This document shows, one piece after another, positions 48,521 to 61,038 of a stretch of DNA of 64,000 nt. Source of the stretch: Chamaea fasciata (taxonomy: Eukaryota; Chordata; Aves; Passeriformes; Sylviidae); NCBI GenBank assembly GCA_029207755.1, contig JARCOQ010000009.1:32014914-32078913 (forward strand), read 5' to 3'. Positions within the stretch are counted from its first letter, which is position 1. Each line of letters starts with the position of its first letter. Below the pieces are notes generated by a model that saw only the letters and a list, made by a program, of their open reading frames with translations, had not been told where the DNA came from and made no database searches. A program made the translations under genes and the position numbers.

Positions 48521-50825
48521 CTGCTCTGGAGTGGTGGTGTGAGTTTCTACTTAAAGAAACATCGTGTTCACCAGACATGGAGACATTTTAAGGTTCAAGT
48601 CTGGCCACAGCTGAAAAGGGCTTGTTTAAAAACACTCGCCCAAAACGAGTGTATTCCCCATCCCTCACTCTGCAGGGCAGCTCGGAGGATGGTGCTGGCA
48701 GAACTCCTGGAGCAGCAAACTGCAACACCCCAAAAACTGCCAGGGTCCCAGAGTCATTGAAAAATAATAAAAATAATATAAACACTTGAAAGGACAAAAG
48801 ACACCCCTTACACCTACGTTGAAGTGACACGTGTCTGCTTAAACTGCTATTTTTGCTATTTTTCCATTCTTTTCTATTAAATATTGACTCTGCTTGTGGT
48901 TAGGAGTCACACATCCCAAACCAAACACCACTGCCCTGCATCACAGACCCTTTTTTGTTCACATTTGGCCTCATGGGGGGAGATCCAGCTCCACCACCCA
49001 CCTGAATTTAGGACAGCTTGGCAGCCCCCCTGAACTCCAACAGCGGGATTTTGCTGGCTGGATCCAAACCCAAACCCTCAGGGGAGTTCACGTTTAGCCC
49101 AGGCAGAGGGGCCAAGCCTCATGATTCGAGCTTGAACTACTTTTTGTAGCCTCCTGAAAGAGGGATGAGCCTCTGAGCCGGGGTCCATCAAGGTCCCCTA
49201 CCCCAAAACCCAGCTCTGCACCCTGCCAGGATGACCCTGACCCTTCCAGCTCGAGGCCACCCATGGGCAAACCCAAACCCAGCAAACAGACCACCCACCA
49301 ACCCCCTGGGGAAAGGAGACAGGAAAAAGAGCAAGGCTTAGGGAAATATTTTAAGAAATCCAGCCCCTGGCCAGCACTATTTTGGGTTCTGAGCACTTTG
49401 AGGCTGCTGGAGCAGAGGTGTGGAAGTCTCCACCCTGAGCTGTGTGTATTTAGGGGGGCAGTGGGGCACTTCACACCCACTTTGGCACCTCTGCAATTTG
49501 TGTAGGTGAGTACCTATGTACAGTACCTATGAGCTGGAGGAACTGGTCACCCATTCCCTGCTCAGCACTTTCCCAGGAATGCTCAGAACCCGCTGGTTGT
49601 TTCTCAAAGGTCTTTGGGTCATAGGAGCCTTTTTAAATTCCTTTTACAGTTTCCCATAGCCTATCCCAGCCATTGTTTCTTAACTAAATCCCCTGTAAAG
49701 GTTCTGTACCCGTTTTATAAACTTCTCGATGCCTTAATGACAGCAGGATGTCCCAAGTGCTTTTCTGCCATCCCACAGGATGAGAAAACACATCTGAATT
49801 CAATGTGCTGCAGAACTATTTCTCAGAAGAAAGTTATTGCACATTAGAAAGGTACAGTGAGTCATGAGAACACAGGCACCCTTAAAGAGTGAAGTGGGAA
49901 ATATTCCACAAATGCCTGCATCCACCAGGCTGACACAGGAGGTAGGAAATGCGATTTGATGAAAAACACAAGTGGAAAAAAAGCAAAAGCTACAAAAAGA
50001 CTCAGCTTAGTGGTTAGGCCTGGCTTACAAGTCCCAACCTGTTGCTTGGAAAAAATCTCATTTTCCTCCCTGGTTTCCCAGCAGAGGAAAAATCTGCAAG
50101 GCCCAACAACCCCTTTTTAAGTTTGTTAAAAGCACATTTCTATATAAAAATAAAACCTCACTCCTGTCTATCTCTCCTGCCCAGACTTGCCCAGTTCTTC
50201 ATGCAAATTGTTCCCGTTTCTCTTATCAGTGCCCTTATATCCCCAGATCAATACCACTTTTCCTACCTCCCCGCTTTGCACCCACCAACAAACTGGACCG
50301 GTGCCCTTGACCCCATTTGCTTTACACCTGCACCCAACCACTGGGGCATTTCCTTCTCCCCAGCAGCTCTCTCTTTCCAAGCAGGATATATTAAATAAAT
50401 CTATTAGGATATATTAGGATTTGTGGTGTAGGCAGGCTGGGGCACACTGAGTTCACTCCACCTTTGTGCAGGGTGTCCTTCCAAAACAAACAAAGACCTG
50501 TGCAAGTCCTTGTCTTTCCCATCCCGCATATTTGTCCTGAAACAGAAAGAAAAAGGAAAAAAAGCCCGAGGCTTTTCTCCTGCACACACACAAGCCGCAA
50601 AAAGGTGCTGCAAAATAACCACATCTGGTCTTTAAGTGTAATTATTTGCCTTGGGAGCTTTGGTTTCAGCTGGGAGAGAGGTTTAAGTCTATTATTTTAA
50701 GGAGTCCTAACAGCATTAGAGGACTTACTGTCAGTGATTTGTACAGTAAATCCAATTACAGCTTTTCACTTCTGTTCAGTGTAAACCATTACTATCAGAA
50801 CCTTCTGGTTTTTTGAATGCACTTG

Positions 50826-50962
50826 AAATAAGAGCTGGAAGTGCCCAAGGCCAGGGTGGATGGGGCTTGGAGCAGCCTGGGAGAGGGGAAGGTGTCCCTG
50901 CCTGTGGAAGAAGATGAGCTTCAAGGTCCTTTCCAACCCAAACCAGTCTGGGGTTCTGTAAC
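50826..50962 (+). repeat. CR1 LINE 3' fragment
   Basis: GGCCAGGGTGGATGGGGCTT, GGAAGGTGTCCCTGCCTGTG and TCCTTTCCAACCCAAACC are the terminal ~130 bp of a forward CR1. Confidence 0.9.
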
Positions 50963-53900
50963 ATTTTGCGGAAAGGATTTTCTTTTTTAAGATGAACTAC
51001 ATAAATCTTAACACCTGTGACTTCAAGGTTTGCCTTCATACTTAATGGGAGGACTTTGATAAGTTTACAACTTATTTCTAAAGCTCCTGGTATTCTTAGG
51101 CCCACGATGTTTCACCTAAGGCCAGGTGGAGGTCACAGTGTCAGTATCAAGAAGCTGTACAGACAGAAGTCGAGAAGAAGGTTGGGAAATTGTCAGCAGA
51201 GCCAAAAATATTGGAACGCAACTTCCAATTAAACTTCCCAAGCATTGGGGTCTGCTGATGCCTTTTGAAGAACGTTTTGCCAAAGGGGAGGACATGCCAG
51301 CAGGGACAGGATTCAAACACTCCTCGTGTCAAACACATTTGCAGGAGCGCTGCTGCCACCAGCTCCAGTTTGAAACCACTTTCTTTGCAATTATTTTTGG
51401 ACACGGATTTTAGGAGCCAGTGCTGAGCAGGGAAATGGGGAATGAGGGCATTTCCTGAGCTTGCTGGCTCCCACTTTCCTGTGTGCAGGTACAGGGCCCT
51501 GTTCCTGTGCTGTGATCATTCAGGCTGGCATTGCACTGTGGAACAAGGCTGGAACTGCACACCCACTATTTATGCTGTTGTTATCCAGAGGCATTGGAGA
51601 AACACTTGAGACTGAAGTTGTAACCACAGCTTTACAAAAGTCATTTGGCTCACAGCAGAACATTTATGGAGCAGCAGAGTGTCAATATTTGATCCATATC
51701 CCAACATCAGCCTTACACAAACACAGGTCATATCAAACTATCCTAAATCAAAGGAATACTTATGAGCACAGATTTCTTGAAGCCACAGGCACACAGAACT
51801 TTTATAATTAGTTTTGTTTTCTTTGGCAGCAGCACGATCCAGCACCCTTTGGGCACAACTGTTGCTTCTCCATGGCACAAACAAAGCCAAAATGTCTCAG
51901 CCACAACAAGGAGAAACTGGCAACTCGAGAGCCTGAAGAGTCCCAAGCTTAAAGGAAAGAGGTGCAGAAACCTCATTTGTGCCCATTTTTTAACTTTTTT
52001 TTTTCACCTAATATCAGTTTTGGAATGCTCCACTATAAATTCCTTTTCAGCCTAGCAGCGGCTCTCTAGCAAGGTGTGAGTCAGGCTGCTGAAGCAAAGG
52101 ATTGTTTTTTGGAAAGCATTAAGACTTCAATTGAATTGTTCCTAATTACAGAGCACGGTGGCATTGCAGCATGCAGATTTGTTCGGGGGGAAAGGGAGAA
52201 CTGTGATGTTTAGAGAGCTATAATGAGCTGCAGTGGTGCTTAAAAATCCCTTTGTACACCCACAGAAGCCTTCCCAATAACTGATATACATCCCTCTAAA
52301 TCTGTAGCCGACTTGGGAAAATTCAAAGTTTTTTGGCAGCATCCCATTTCTTCCCCAACTTCCAGCAGTCCCTGCAGTGGGAATGTCACCAACCAGAGCA
52401 TCCACACGCCTGGATCACAGCAGGGTCTGTCTGACCAGGGTGTCTCCACCAAGCACTCAAGAGATGCCCTCAGCATCACCATTTTCAGAGTCTTCCAAAG
52501 CTGGGCTCTGATCCTGCTCCTCCTGACACCAAGGATATTTTTATTGGCTTTATCGCTATGTTAAAGGACAGCTGCTGATCCCCAGCAGGGCTTGGCACAG
52601 CCACAGATTTGCCACGAGCCCTTTGCTGGACATCCTGGAAAACTTTGTGCAGCACTTCCAGAGAAAGCTGGAGGATCAGGCCCCCCTTAGGGGGCTTGTG
52701 GCAGTAAATAAATAACACAAAGGGGTGACATCCACTCAAGTGTCGTTTTTCCTGAGCTGGATGTGCTTTTCCCTAATCCCACCTGGCAGGCTGAGGCAAA
52801 CCCTGGAGGAGGCAGCCCACTGCTGCTGTGATTGTGGAGAAGGAAACAATTACGTTCTGCTGCTCTTGGGGCTGCTCCACTCTGCCTCTCGAGAGGCTTT
52901 CAAGGATACATGAGCACAAATCACCTTTCCTCTCTTGATCACTTCTCCTCTTCTGAGCCAAATCTGTGGCACAGAGAGGAAGACGGGGAGGGAAAGAATC
53001 ACAGCTGCCTTTCCTGCACAACCTCAGAAAATGATGCTGAAATTCCAACCCCTCTGGCATCAGAATGGCTTTCCATGTCCTTATATGTTGTCATGCTTCC
53101 CTCACACCTGTGGGGTTTCTACCCCAAAATGGGGCTTCCCATCCCAAACTGCCCTATTTCCATGCCATGGCCACCTGCATGTCATCCCCTCTTGCTGACA
53201 GATCACCAGAGTCCCATTACCTGCACTCAGATAACACCTCACATTTCGCCCAGAGAGAGTTTCCATTGCTCTTTGTAGTGCTGGGCCCATGAAGGTGTGT
53301 GACACTTGATTTTATGGAGCTGGTTTTCTCCTCCCACTGTCACAATTCCAGGGCAGAGGCATTTAATTGGTCACTGAATGATTTCAGCTCATTTTCCTGG
53401 GCACTCTGAAGTGCTCAGTGGCACACTGGGGCCTTCAGTCTGAAATCCAGTGTCCCAGTGATCAAATCCCACCAGTCCCTTAGGACAGGACAGGATGGCG
53501 TGCTAAAGACAGAGAAATCCCTTTGACAAAAGGAAAAAAAATCCATTGTTACATCTGCCCCTCACTCCCAAGCCCTGCGCTGGAGGTCAGGAGAAGCAGC
53601 AGATCCCAAACTGTGCTCAGGGAGAGGTGCTCGTAGCTGGTTGGGAAGGGCTTGTTTGCGGGTTTTGTCTTCTTTGAATGCTCCAAAACTTGCATTTGAA
53701 CCCCTAAATTCTGCAGAAAGGTGGGTACCGGATGGCAGATGTTCCCCTGGGAGCAATCCCATGTTTGGGCCAGGAATGGGAGCAGCACCCTGGTGAGACA
53801 GCGGATGCAGGGAGGAAGGAGCGAGATGCTGCTCTCCACGAGGGATCCAGACCCTGTCATCTCCCCCCACCAGGGATACCTCATGCTTTTAAGGCTGAGC

Positions 53901-54139
53901 AAACACAGGGATGGCTCTTTTCCAAACCTGAAGCGTCAGCAACACCTCATTATAAATGCTTCATTTAACAGGGCTGCAAATGAAGCCCAGGACTGCGTCT
54001 GTGTGGTGGGGGTCAGCTCTGGGATGGCAAACCAGGCCCCAGCCTGGTCGTGCTCCAGCTCTGAAGTCAGAGACAGCCACAGCAGGATGCAGTTCCAGGG
54101 ATGAATCCCGATGCTGGCATCCTAAACCTGCACGTCATA

Positions 54140-54238
54140 CGAGAAAAATGGTTTAGTGGCGAGCACGGTGGTGCTGCTGGTTTGACTTGACAGTCCTAAA
54201 GGTCTTTTCCAAACTTAACGATTCTACAATTCCATGAA
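54140..54238 (+). repeat. CR1 LINE 3' end, second subfamily
   Basis: AGTCCTAAAGGTCTTTTCCA followed by CGATTCTACAATTCCATGA is the terminal CR1 sequence with its 8-bp ATTCTRTG-like ending. It lies about 590 bp upstream of the candidate A1CF promoter. Confidence 0.8.
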
Positions 54239-54458
54239 ATCACTCTGCTAAAGTCCCGTGGTACCCCATGTCATTCCTGTGAGAGTCCAGAGGGATTTTG
54301 GAAAGAGCCAAACATTCAATTCAGCTGTTGCATCGCCAGATGTGGCTCAAAGACCACAGACCCGGGATGTTCAGAGGCTGCCCCACCTGGAAGCCAGCCC
54401 TTGCAGAGACTTGTGGCTGCTGGATTTATTCACAGCCTTTTCTGGGTGCAACAAACCA

Positions 54459-54483
54459 CCCCCCCCCCAAAAAAAAAAAAAAA
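54459..54483. repeat. C10A15 homopolymer pair
   Basis: A run of ten C is followed directly by fifteen A. This is prone to polymerase slippage, so the exact length is uncertain. Confidence 0.85.
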
Positions 54484-54826
54484 CCCAAACAAACCTGCAC
54501 TGCCTTTCCTCACTGTGAGCCTTTGCTTGGATAACGTTTTCGTAGCAATTCCTGCAAACCCACAGCTTCACTTAGGCCACCAAGAGGAATTTCTCCACCA
54601 AAGGGGATTTGTCACTTCTCCAGCAAACCCAAAGCTCCTGTAAAGCCCCCCCGTGAAGAATGTCACAAGGCTGTGTACCTTCTCCCAGCATCTCTGCTGG
54701 GGACGGATCAGCACAGAGCAAACCAGTGTCAGAATGATCCCAGCCCTTAAACTGGGCTCTGCCTTTGGCACCCTGCATTTATTTAGGGAAAGCTGGGCCT
54801 GGTGGGTGCTGTCTGAGGCAGCTATC

Positions 54827-54876
54827 TGGTCAAAGGCCTGGAGGGAGCTGGCAGATAGGGCAGGTTAACGTTTAAC
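54827..54876 (+). promoter_or_regulatory. HNF4 / GATA / HNF1-like site cluster, candidate A1CF promoter
   Basis: Within 50 bp there is TGGTCAAAGGCCT (54827-54839, close to the HNF4 DR1 consensus), AGATAG (54853-54858, a GATA site) and GTTAACGTTTAAC (54864-54876, close to the HNF1 palindrome GTTAATNATTAAC). This combination is typical of liver, intestinal and renal promoters, the tissues where A1CF is expressed. A splice-donor-like CAG|GTAGGA follows about 145 bp downstream. The cluster is read directly; its assignment to A1CF is inference from position and strand. Confidence 0.5.
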
Positions 54877-54899
54877 CCGCGGGACTGTAAAGCAGCCCC

Positions 54900-55019
54900 G
54901 GGGCTGCTGAACCTTTGGAGTTTGATATGATGATTAGGGAATAACCGCAGTGACACGTCGCAAACTCCCCACAAGCACGGACACCTCTTTCCCGGGGGGC
55001 CATCTCCCAAACTGCTCAG
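54900..55019 (+). other. A1CF: Candidate untranslated first exon of A1CF
   Basis: If transcription starts about 25-40 bp after the HNF1-like site, an exon of roughly 120 nt would end at the strong donor CTGCTCAG|GTAGGA (GT at 55020-55021). It could splice to the acceptor at 60893-60894. The 5' boundary is a guess, and no coding start is expected here. Confidence 0.35.
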
Positions 55020-56327
55020 GTAGGAGGCTGCTCAGAGGTTTGGGGGGAGGGTGGGTGTGGGTGTGCAAATCGGGGCTGACCGTGGGCTTGGGAAGGAGCA
55101 GCTCCATCGGGAGCCTCCCACCTCAACAGTGCCCCAGCATCAGACTCACAGCCCGGAGCTGCCCCACTCCAGAAGGGCTGGGACCCCCTGGCTGGCCCCA
55201 CACAGCCCCATACCACTGGGGCTGGGTTTGGGATGAGCAGGGTGGGCACAGAAGGGCTCCTGGGGGGCCTCGGTGTGGTTTTTACCCGGCAAAGCCATGG
55301 AAAGAGGGGGTTTTCTGCTTGTCCTCCTTGCCTGAGAAGAGAGGCCAGACAGAGAGGAGGGATTTTCTCTGCCATAATTCGCTCTGGATTTGTTAAAGCG
55401 CAACTTTCCGAGGCTTAATCATTAGAGATCTCTCCAGCCAACTTGGTGTCCCTCCTTCTCTTTGTCAGAGATCAGTCTCCCTAGCCAAGGCAATCGCTGC
55501 TCCTACAACCCCCTCGGTTTTCCCTAATCCCTTCCAACTAGCAGGGATAGTTTCTGCTCAGCACAGAATGCTCCCCCCGAGCTCTTTCCCTCAGTGGAAC
55601 AGGAGTTTTGGGTGGGAGCAGGCAGGGAAGGAAGGATGGTCGCAAGGTGTCCATGGGGATGCAAATTAAACACTAGGGAAGGAGGCTGGGCTCAGCATCG
55701 CAGAGTGGCTTTTTGGGGGTATTTTGTGTGCTTTTCGGGGGCATTTTGTGTGCATTTGGTGACAGAGCTGCAAAAGCTGTGCCCAAGAGAAAAGGGATTC
55801 CAAAGGGAGAAGCTGATTCCCAAGCAAGAGGGGCCGAGTGAAAAATTTGCCGGATTAGGCACGGCATGTTTTCTTCCAGGCTCGTGTGCTGCAGCACCTT
55901 CATGCTGCTCCAAATTTGCCCTGTTTCCCTGCAAATGTCGGTGAGTTCCCACTTGGTGTGGAGATACCAGAGCTGGAAAACAACCTCCCACCCCAGGGAG
56001 CCAAGGGACGAAAGCCTCGTGCTGCGTTGCTCAATCGGACTCCGTCCCTCGGTGTGTCACCCCAGCGAGGAGCTGGGGCAGCTCACAAGGCTTCCAGTCT
56101 TGGGGAAGAAAATGAAGCATGCTTGGTGTTTATGGATGTACAGAAAGGAATATATATTGCTTGGAGCCTGGAGAGAGGGGGGAAAAAAAATCCCAAAGCA
56201 TTGATAACCTGGAAGAAAATAGTTTCTCTAGCGACCTATTTGGGTTATTTGCGGGAAAGAGTGAATATCATGAGCTAGTCTTTTCAAAGGCTGTTATTCT
56301 ACAGGACGAGCAGCTGCACTGAAGGGA

Positions 56328-56407
56328 TACAAAAAAAAAAAAAACAAAAAAAAAAACACAAAAAAACCCCAAAAAAACCCAAAAACAAACAAACAAACAA
56401 AAAAAAG
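56328..56407. repeat. A-rich simple repeat (AAAAAC/AAAC)
   Basis: About 80 bp of A runs are interrupted by single C or CCCC, ending in CAAA repeats. Confidence 0.9.
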
Positions 56408-57549
56408 CCTTAATTAGATGTGTCCAAGTGGGTCAGCACAGTATTGATCCTGTGTGATAAACATGGATTTGTTATCTCCTTCATGGAACCGGGAACCAGC
56501 TTTCCCTGAAAAGGCTGCACAGGGGCAGGCTCTGCCTTCAAATACACCCTCAGCAAAAATCCCAGCGTGGGAGACATCCCCTGGCCGAGGAAAGAGACTC
56601 CTCCTTGTCCAAATAACCCAAAAGGGAACCCAAATTTTCCACAGTTTTGGGGGTGAAAGCTTCTGGATTCATCTGGTTCCTGCAGGGATGGAGCAAAGCC
56701 GGAGGGATGTGCTGTAGTAGGTGTGAGGGAGCCACATGTAGTGGTAGTCATGAAGAGGTGGTACCACAATAGGTTTGCTTCTTGCTGATGTGGGCTTGCA
56801 ATGTATAAAAGGACCTTTTCTTGCCTTGGCACTTCAGAATTTCAGCAGAAACCTAAAATAAGTGCGTGTGGAGGGAGGAAAACCAGACCCAGTGATACTC
56901 TGATAAAAGGTATAAGCAGAACCTTCCCGTTCTTGATGCTGTGACCATGATAAATTGGTGCTATTGTCAAAATTTCATCACAAATGAGGATGACATAGGA
57001 AACATGGACAGTTTGCACTTCCAGAGGTGTTAATTTCAATTTAAACTTCTGAACAAAATGCAGCTTCCCCCTCTCCTTTTTTTTTTTTTTTTGTTTTTCT
57101 TTTTCACATGGTGGCCCTTGTTAATGATAATCCATTTTAAGGGCAAATCCCTGAAACTGGTTGAATTCTAGAATTGCTTTTTCTAGTAAGAGTGGCTGGG
57201 TTGGTTCTTTTTTAAAGCAGTGCTGAAAGCACTGCCTGAATTTGCTGCAGTCATTCACAATTTCCATCAGCTGCCACGGAAGGGGGGTTTTCCCCTCTGA
57301 GGGTGGATTTGCTAATTGATTCCTGGCTCGGGGAACAAAGAAGGAGAGAAAGTAGCCTTGTTTCCTCTGGGTGACAGGAATTCTCCTCCCTTAAGGTAAA
57401 AAAAAATATCCCAGCACACTGGCACTGCTGCAAGGACAGGGGCTGGTGCCTGCAATAAGGGGAAAGGGCTGGAATTCCACAAGTTTCAGAAATAAAACAT
57501 CCCCCCTGTGATTTGTATCCTGGAAATCATCTGGATGCACAGATGGACA

Positions 57550-57652
57550 CATGGATGTGGCACCTGGGGATGTGGTTTGGTGGTGGGTTAATGGCTGGAC
57601 TCGATGACCTGAGAGGCCTTTTCCAACTCAAATGATTCTGTGATTCCATGAC
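57550..57652 (+). repeat. CR1 LINE 3' end, second subfamily
   Basis: GGCTGGACTCGATGACCTGA, TTTTCCAACTCAAATGATTC and the terminal octamer repeats ATTCTGTG/ATTCCATG mark a complete CR1 3' terminus. Confidence 0.85.
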
Positions 57653-58945
57653 ATGGACCCTTGGGTGGCAGAGGTGGGGAAAAAAGTTTTTTGCACCCTG
57701 TCCAAAAATATTTAGATGTCCTTGGCTCAAGGGAGGCAGGAAGGAAGGAGGGAGAGAAGAAATGCTTGGAGAACTGAAGGGTGGAAAACCTGTTTTCCTG
57801 GGCTTGGGGTTAGTTGTGTTGGGATTTACACCTCAAAGAAAAGAGGGGTTTGCTGTTTCCATCCCGGAGAAGCCCCACTGATGGGGGAAAAGCTCTTTCG
57901 CTTATAAATGACCTGTTATTAATAGGTGTGAATTGACTGCTCAGAGTGGGGTTACCAAACCATCCCCGGGTGGTTCGTGGGGCTGTGTGTCCAGCCCTGA
58001 GGGTGCAGTGCAGTCTGGGCCTCCTTTGGAATGGGGGCTTGCAGATTCCTTTGGAATCGGGACTGGGGGCTTGCGGGGGGCCGGTGCTACCCTGGGGTGG
58101 GGGTCTCCAGCTGGACCCCACCTCCAGCAGGACCAGCAGCGCAGCTCCAGGCGAGCCGGGGCATCCCTGAGGATGGGCATCCTGCCCCTCTTCCATGGGG
58201 CAGGGTGGTTTCCGTGGGTCAGGCTGGGTTTTCTCCAAGGGCAGGAATGTGTGGGAGCACCAGGCACAGATTAAAGCCAGATCTTTGTTAACAGCCCTCC
58301 CCAGACCCCGGGTTTTGCAGCAGGCTGTGATTAATACTTCAATGCAACCTTGAATGCTCTCCCTCCCTAACTCCAAGTGGATTGCTTCAGCGTATCCTGG
58401 AGTGCACCAGTGTCTAGACGTGCTGGTCCACGGCCTGAAATCTTTGCAGGGTGCCTTATGAGAAGAGCCCAGAAGAGCTCGGCTGTCTTATCTAATAAGG
58501 CAGAAGGCAGAGAGGGATATTGCTGCCTCTGGAAAGGCATCAGCCAGGGAGATGCTCTGTTCCCATCCCTCCGCCAGCCCCGGGGCTTGTGCTCACTGTT
58601 CAGCGTGAAATCATCCCCGAGAGGGAGAGAGACCTTCCTGGAAATCCCTCCTCCCTGCAGGAGAGGATGTGTGGCCTTAAAGGATCCACACGCAAGTGCA
58701 TCCAAAGCCAGCAGCCCTGCAGGCATCCAGCCCGGCAGCGCTCAAGCCCAGCTCTAAGGGCTAAGAGAGAGCTACCCACCCATCGAGAGATGCAATTTGA
58801 TCACTCAAATTGATGAAACCAGGATGCACCGAAAGCAGAATTTAAGGGGCCAGATCTGCAGTGCGTCAGAACTTTCCCCTATAGGGAGGATATGGGGTGT
58901 CTCTGCCCAGGCTGGGGAGGCTGCAAAACCAATCTGGATTTTAAC

Positions 58946-59031
58946 TGGTGTTTGTTTGGGGGTTCTGATGTTTGTTGGTTTTGTTTAGGTTTTTTTGTTT
59001 TGTTTTGTTTTGTTGGGGGGTTTTTTGAACG
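58946..59031. repeat. GT/T-rich simple repeat
   Basis: GTTTGTTTGGGGG and TTTTGTTTTGTTTTGTTTTG units lie in the putative A1CF 5' intron. Confidence 0.85.
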
Positions 59032-60894
59032 CTCACTTTCTCCTTCTGAAGCAGCCTGGGAAAGGCTCCAAGTGGTTTTTGCACAGCAGTGTGCTAATCC
59101 TGCCCCATGCCTGCTGAACGCCAGCTCCGGAGGAGGCAGCAGGCACAGACACCACAAGCATCCACAGGGTTTTGTTGCTGCCCTCAGAAGGGCAAAACAA
59201 ACCAGGAACTAGGCTCCAGCTGCTGCAGAAAACACTCATTTGGGAATTAAAGACTGGAGAGAGCTGTTGCATTGGATAATCCGTGTCCCAACCCCTGCAC
59301 GTTGGTAGTAGTTAAAACACTGGAGAACCTGGGAGCATGGGGAAAAAACTCCGATAAAATCAGAAGAGCCTCATCAACCTCGGCATTAAATAGTTCCAAA
59401 ATGTGGCATTCCAGAGGTGCCTCTATTTGAGTCACAGTCTCTGGACCTCGGTGTGGCAGAGCCCGAGTGACATGAGACTGAGATCCTCCAAATACCTGGG
59501 CTCCTACCCTATTTTTGGTGCTGGGAATAATCCATTTTAAATTGAAAGCAGCTGTTTAAGACTTCCAGGACACACTGGCATAGGAGCACAGGGCAGGTAA
59601 TGGCCAAAGACAAAGTGAGCCTTGGCTCCTCCCTCAGTGAACCACAGAAACAGCTGATAGAAAGGGGCTGGTGTTAGAAGCTGGGGACGGGAAAAGGCTT
59701 TTGCTGTTATTTCTGCAGAATCGTGACACAGAAAATCAGCTGTGACCAGATAGATTGCACTTCTTCACCTGCATTTCTTTACACTCAGTGCTCACCCTGT
59801 GTGCGCCAAGGGACTGCTGTGCAGGGGGATTGTTTGGGGGCTCCTCCCAAAAACCTGGCAGTAGCTCAGGGTGCAGGCACAGCAATCCACCTTCCTTCCA
59901 CCTTCCCACTGCTCTGGATTTCCCTTCTGCCCAGCATCCCCACCACCCAGGTGTGCCTCATCCCCCTCACCCCCGTCCGCCCCTCTGAGCCTCTTTTGGC
60001 CCTGTTTGCTCCTCAGGCAAGCCTGGGAGGCTCCACCTTTCCTTGCTTCCACCTTTCTACCATAAAATGCAATTTTAGGGCAATAACAACCATGTTGGGT
60101 GACACAATTTAGCATTTTCCTGCGTGGCGGCCTTGGTCCCACTGACCCCCAGCTCTGGCTACAAGGACCTGAGGGGGGAACTACTCCTACAGACCGTGTT
60201 GTTATGCCTGAAGCACATAAATGGGTTTTGGACAAGCTCAAAGCTCAGCATTCAGAAAAAGCAGGGAATCACTAGTAGTGAATCCATGTTGTAAATGTCC
60301 CTTTCCCAGGGTGTAGCCCAAGTCAGATTCAGATTTCAGTTTCATGATGTTTTCATCTCAAACCCAAACCAAAAAAATCTTGATTCAGCCATGACCTAAA
60401 ACTGCAGCTCCGAATCAGAACGTCTGAACCCAAGGTTGTTCCAGCCCTAAGATCTGAAGTTCTCCCGTGTTCTTTCTTTTCAAAACTAAAAATAGGCCAA
60501 ATGTGCAGCTAGGTCCTGTTTCTCACAGAGCGCTGGACATGGCTGGTACAAGGTTGCCTTCCCTGTGTCAGCATCACACAAGACCTGAAGGACTCGTTGT
60601 TGTGTACTCAGCGCAGGATTAGGCACTTACATATTTTTTCCTCCTCAGACACCACCAAAAGGCTACAAATTCCCTCTGTATCTCCCCAGGATCTGACTGT
60701 GGGTTTAGCTGCTATTTATTTCCTTTCAGCAAGGGGGATATTTCTGCTTTTTCCATGGTCTCTGCTGTTCTCTTTTGGTTTTATCTCCAAAATAACTGAT
60801 TTAGGAAGAGCGACCCTGTAAACTTTCTCAGGAGGGTGGACTTTCTCCTCCCAGCCGTATTAATTGATTTAATTTATCTTAAATTTGATTGCAG

Positions 60895-61038
60895 TGAGCA
60901 CCCCTAATTAACCTGATTTTTTGCTGATAATCACTCCCAATGGAATCAAATCACAAATCCGGGGATGGATTGACCGGCACACAGAAAGAAGCCGCCCTCC
61001 GTGCCTTAATTCAGCGAACGGGATATAATTTGATCCAG
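60895..61038 (+). CDS. A1CF: A1CF initiator exon (45-nt 5' UTR, then coding 60940-61038)
   Basis: This exon carries the start of APOBEC1 complementation factor, the RNA-binding subunit that directs C-to-U editing of apoB mRNA and also acts as a splicing and RNA regulator in liver, gut and kidney. The acceptor TTTGATTGCAG ends at 60894. The ATG is at 60940, with in-frame stops upstream in the exon, so it is the first possible start. Thirty-three codons follow (MESNHKSGDGLTGTQKEAAL and onward, ending RTGYNLIQ), with only a few conservative changes from the mammalian protein as I know it. The donor is CCAG|GTAGGA, phase 0, at 61039-61040. The N-terminal AALRALIQRTGY segment is the conserved helical region preceding the RRMs in the A1CF/SYNCRIP/RBM46 family. 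Confidence 0.96.

Larger units (their letters stand above)
37740..54800. other. Intergenic region between the intronless gene and A1CF
   Basis: No supported gene. It holds CR1 tails on both strands (42.3, 42.6-42.9, 48.3-48.5, 50.8-51.0, 54.1-54.2 kb), a short duplicated segment (38752/39248), a CpG-enriched stretch at 40.1-41.3 kb, an AT-rich homeodomain-motif patch at about 41.3-41.55 kb, and the TA-rich minisatellite at 43.8-44.45 kb. Stretches 45.4-48.3 and 51.0-54.1 kb show nothing beyond short chance ORFs. Confidence 0.7.
55020..60894 (+). other. A1CF: Putative 5' UTR intron of A1CF
   Basis: The region lies between the candidate first-exon donor and the initiator-exon acceptor. It contains an A-rich tract (56328-56407), a T run (57078-57106), a CR1 3' tail (about 57550-57652) and a GT-rich tract (58946-59031). 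A perfect MEF2 consensus, CTAAAAATAG, occurs at 60486-60495, though a 10-mer can arise by chance. Additional untranslated exons could be here but cannot be placed. Confidence 0.5.

Noticed and set aside
60486..60495. MEF2 consensus CTAAAAATAG upstream of the A1CF initiator exon
   Set aside because: A single 10-bp match in 64 kb is expected by chance, and A1CF is not a muscle gene. Mentioned only as an observation.
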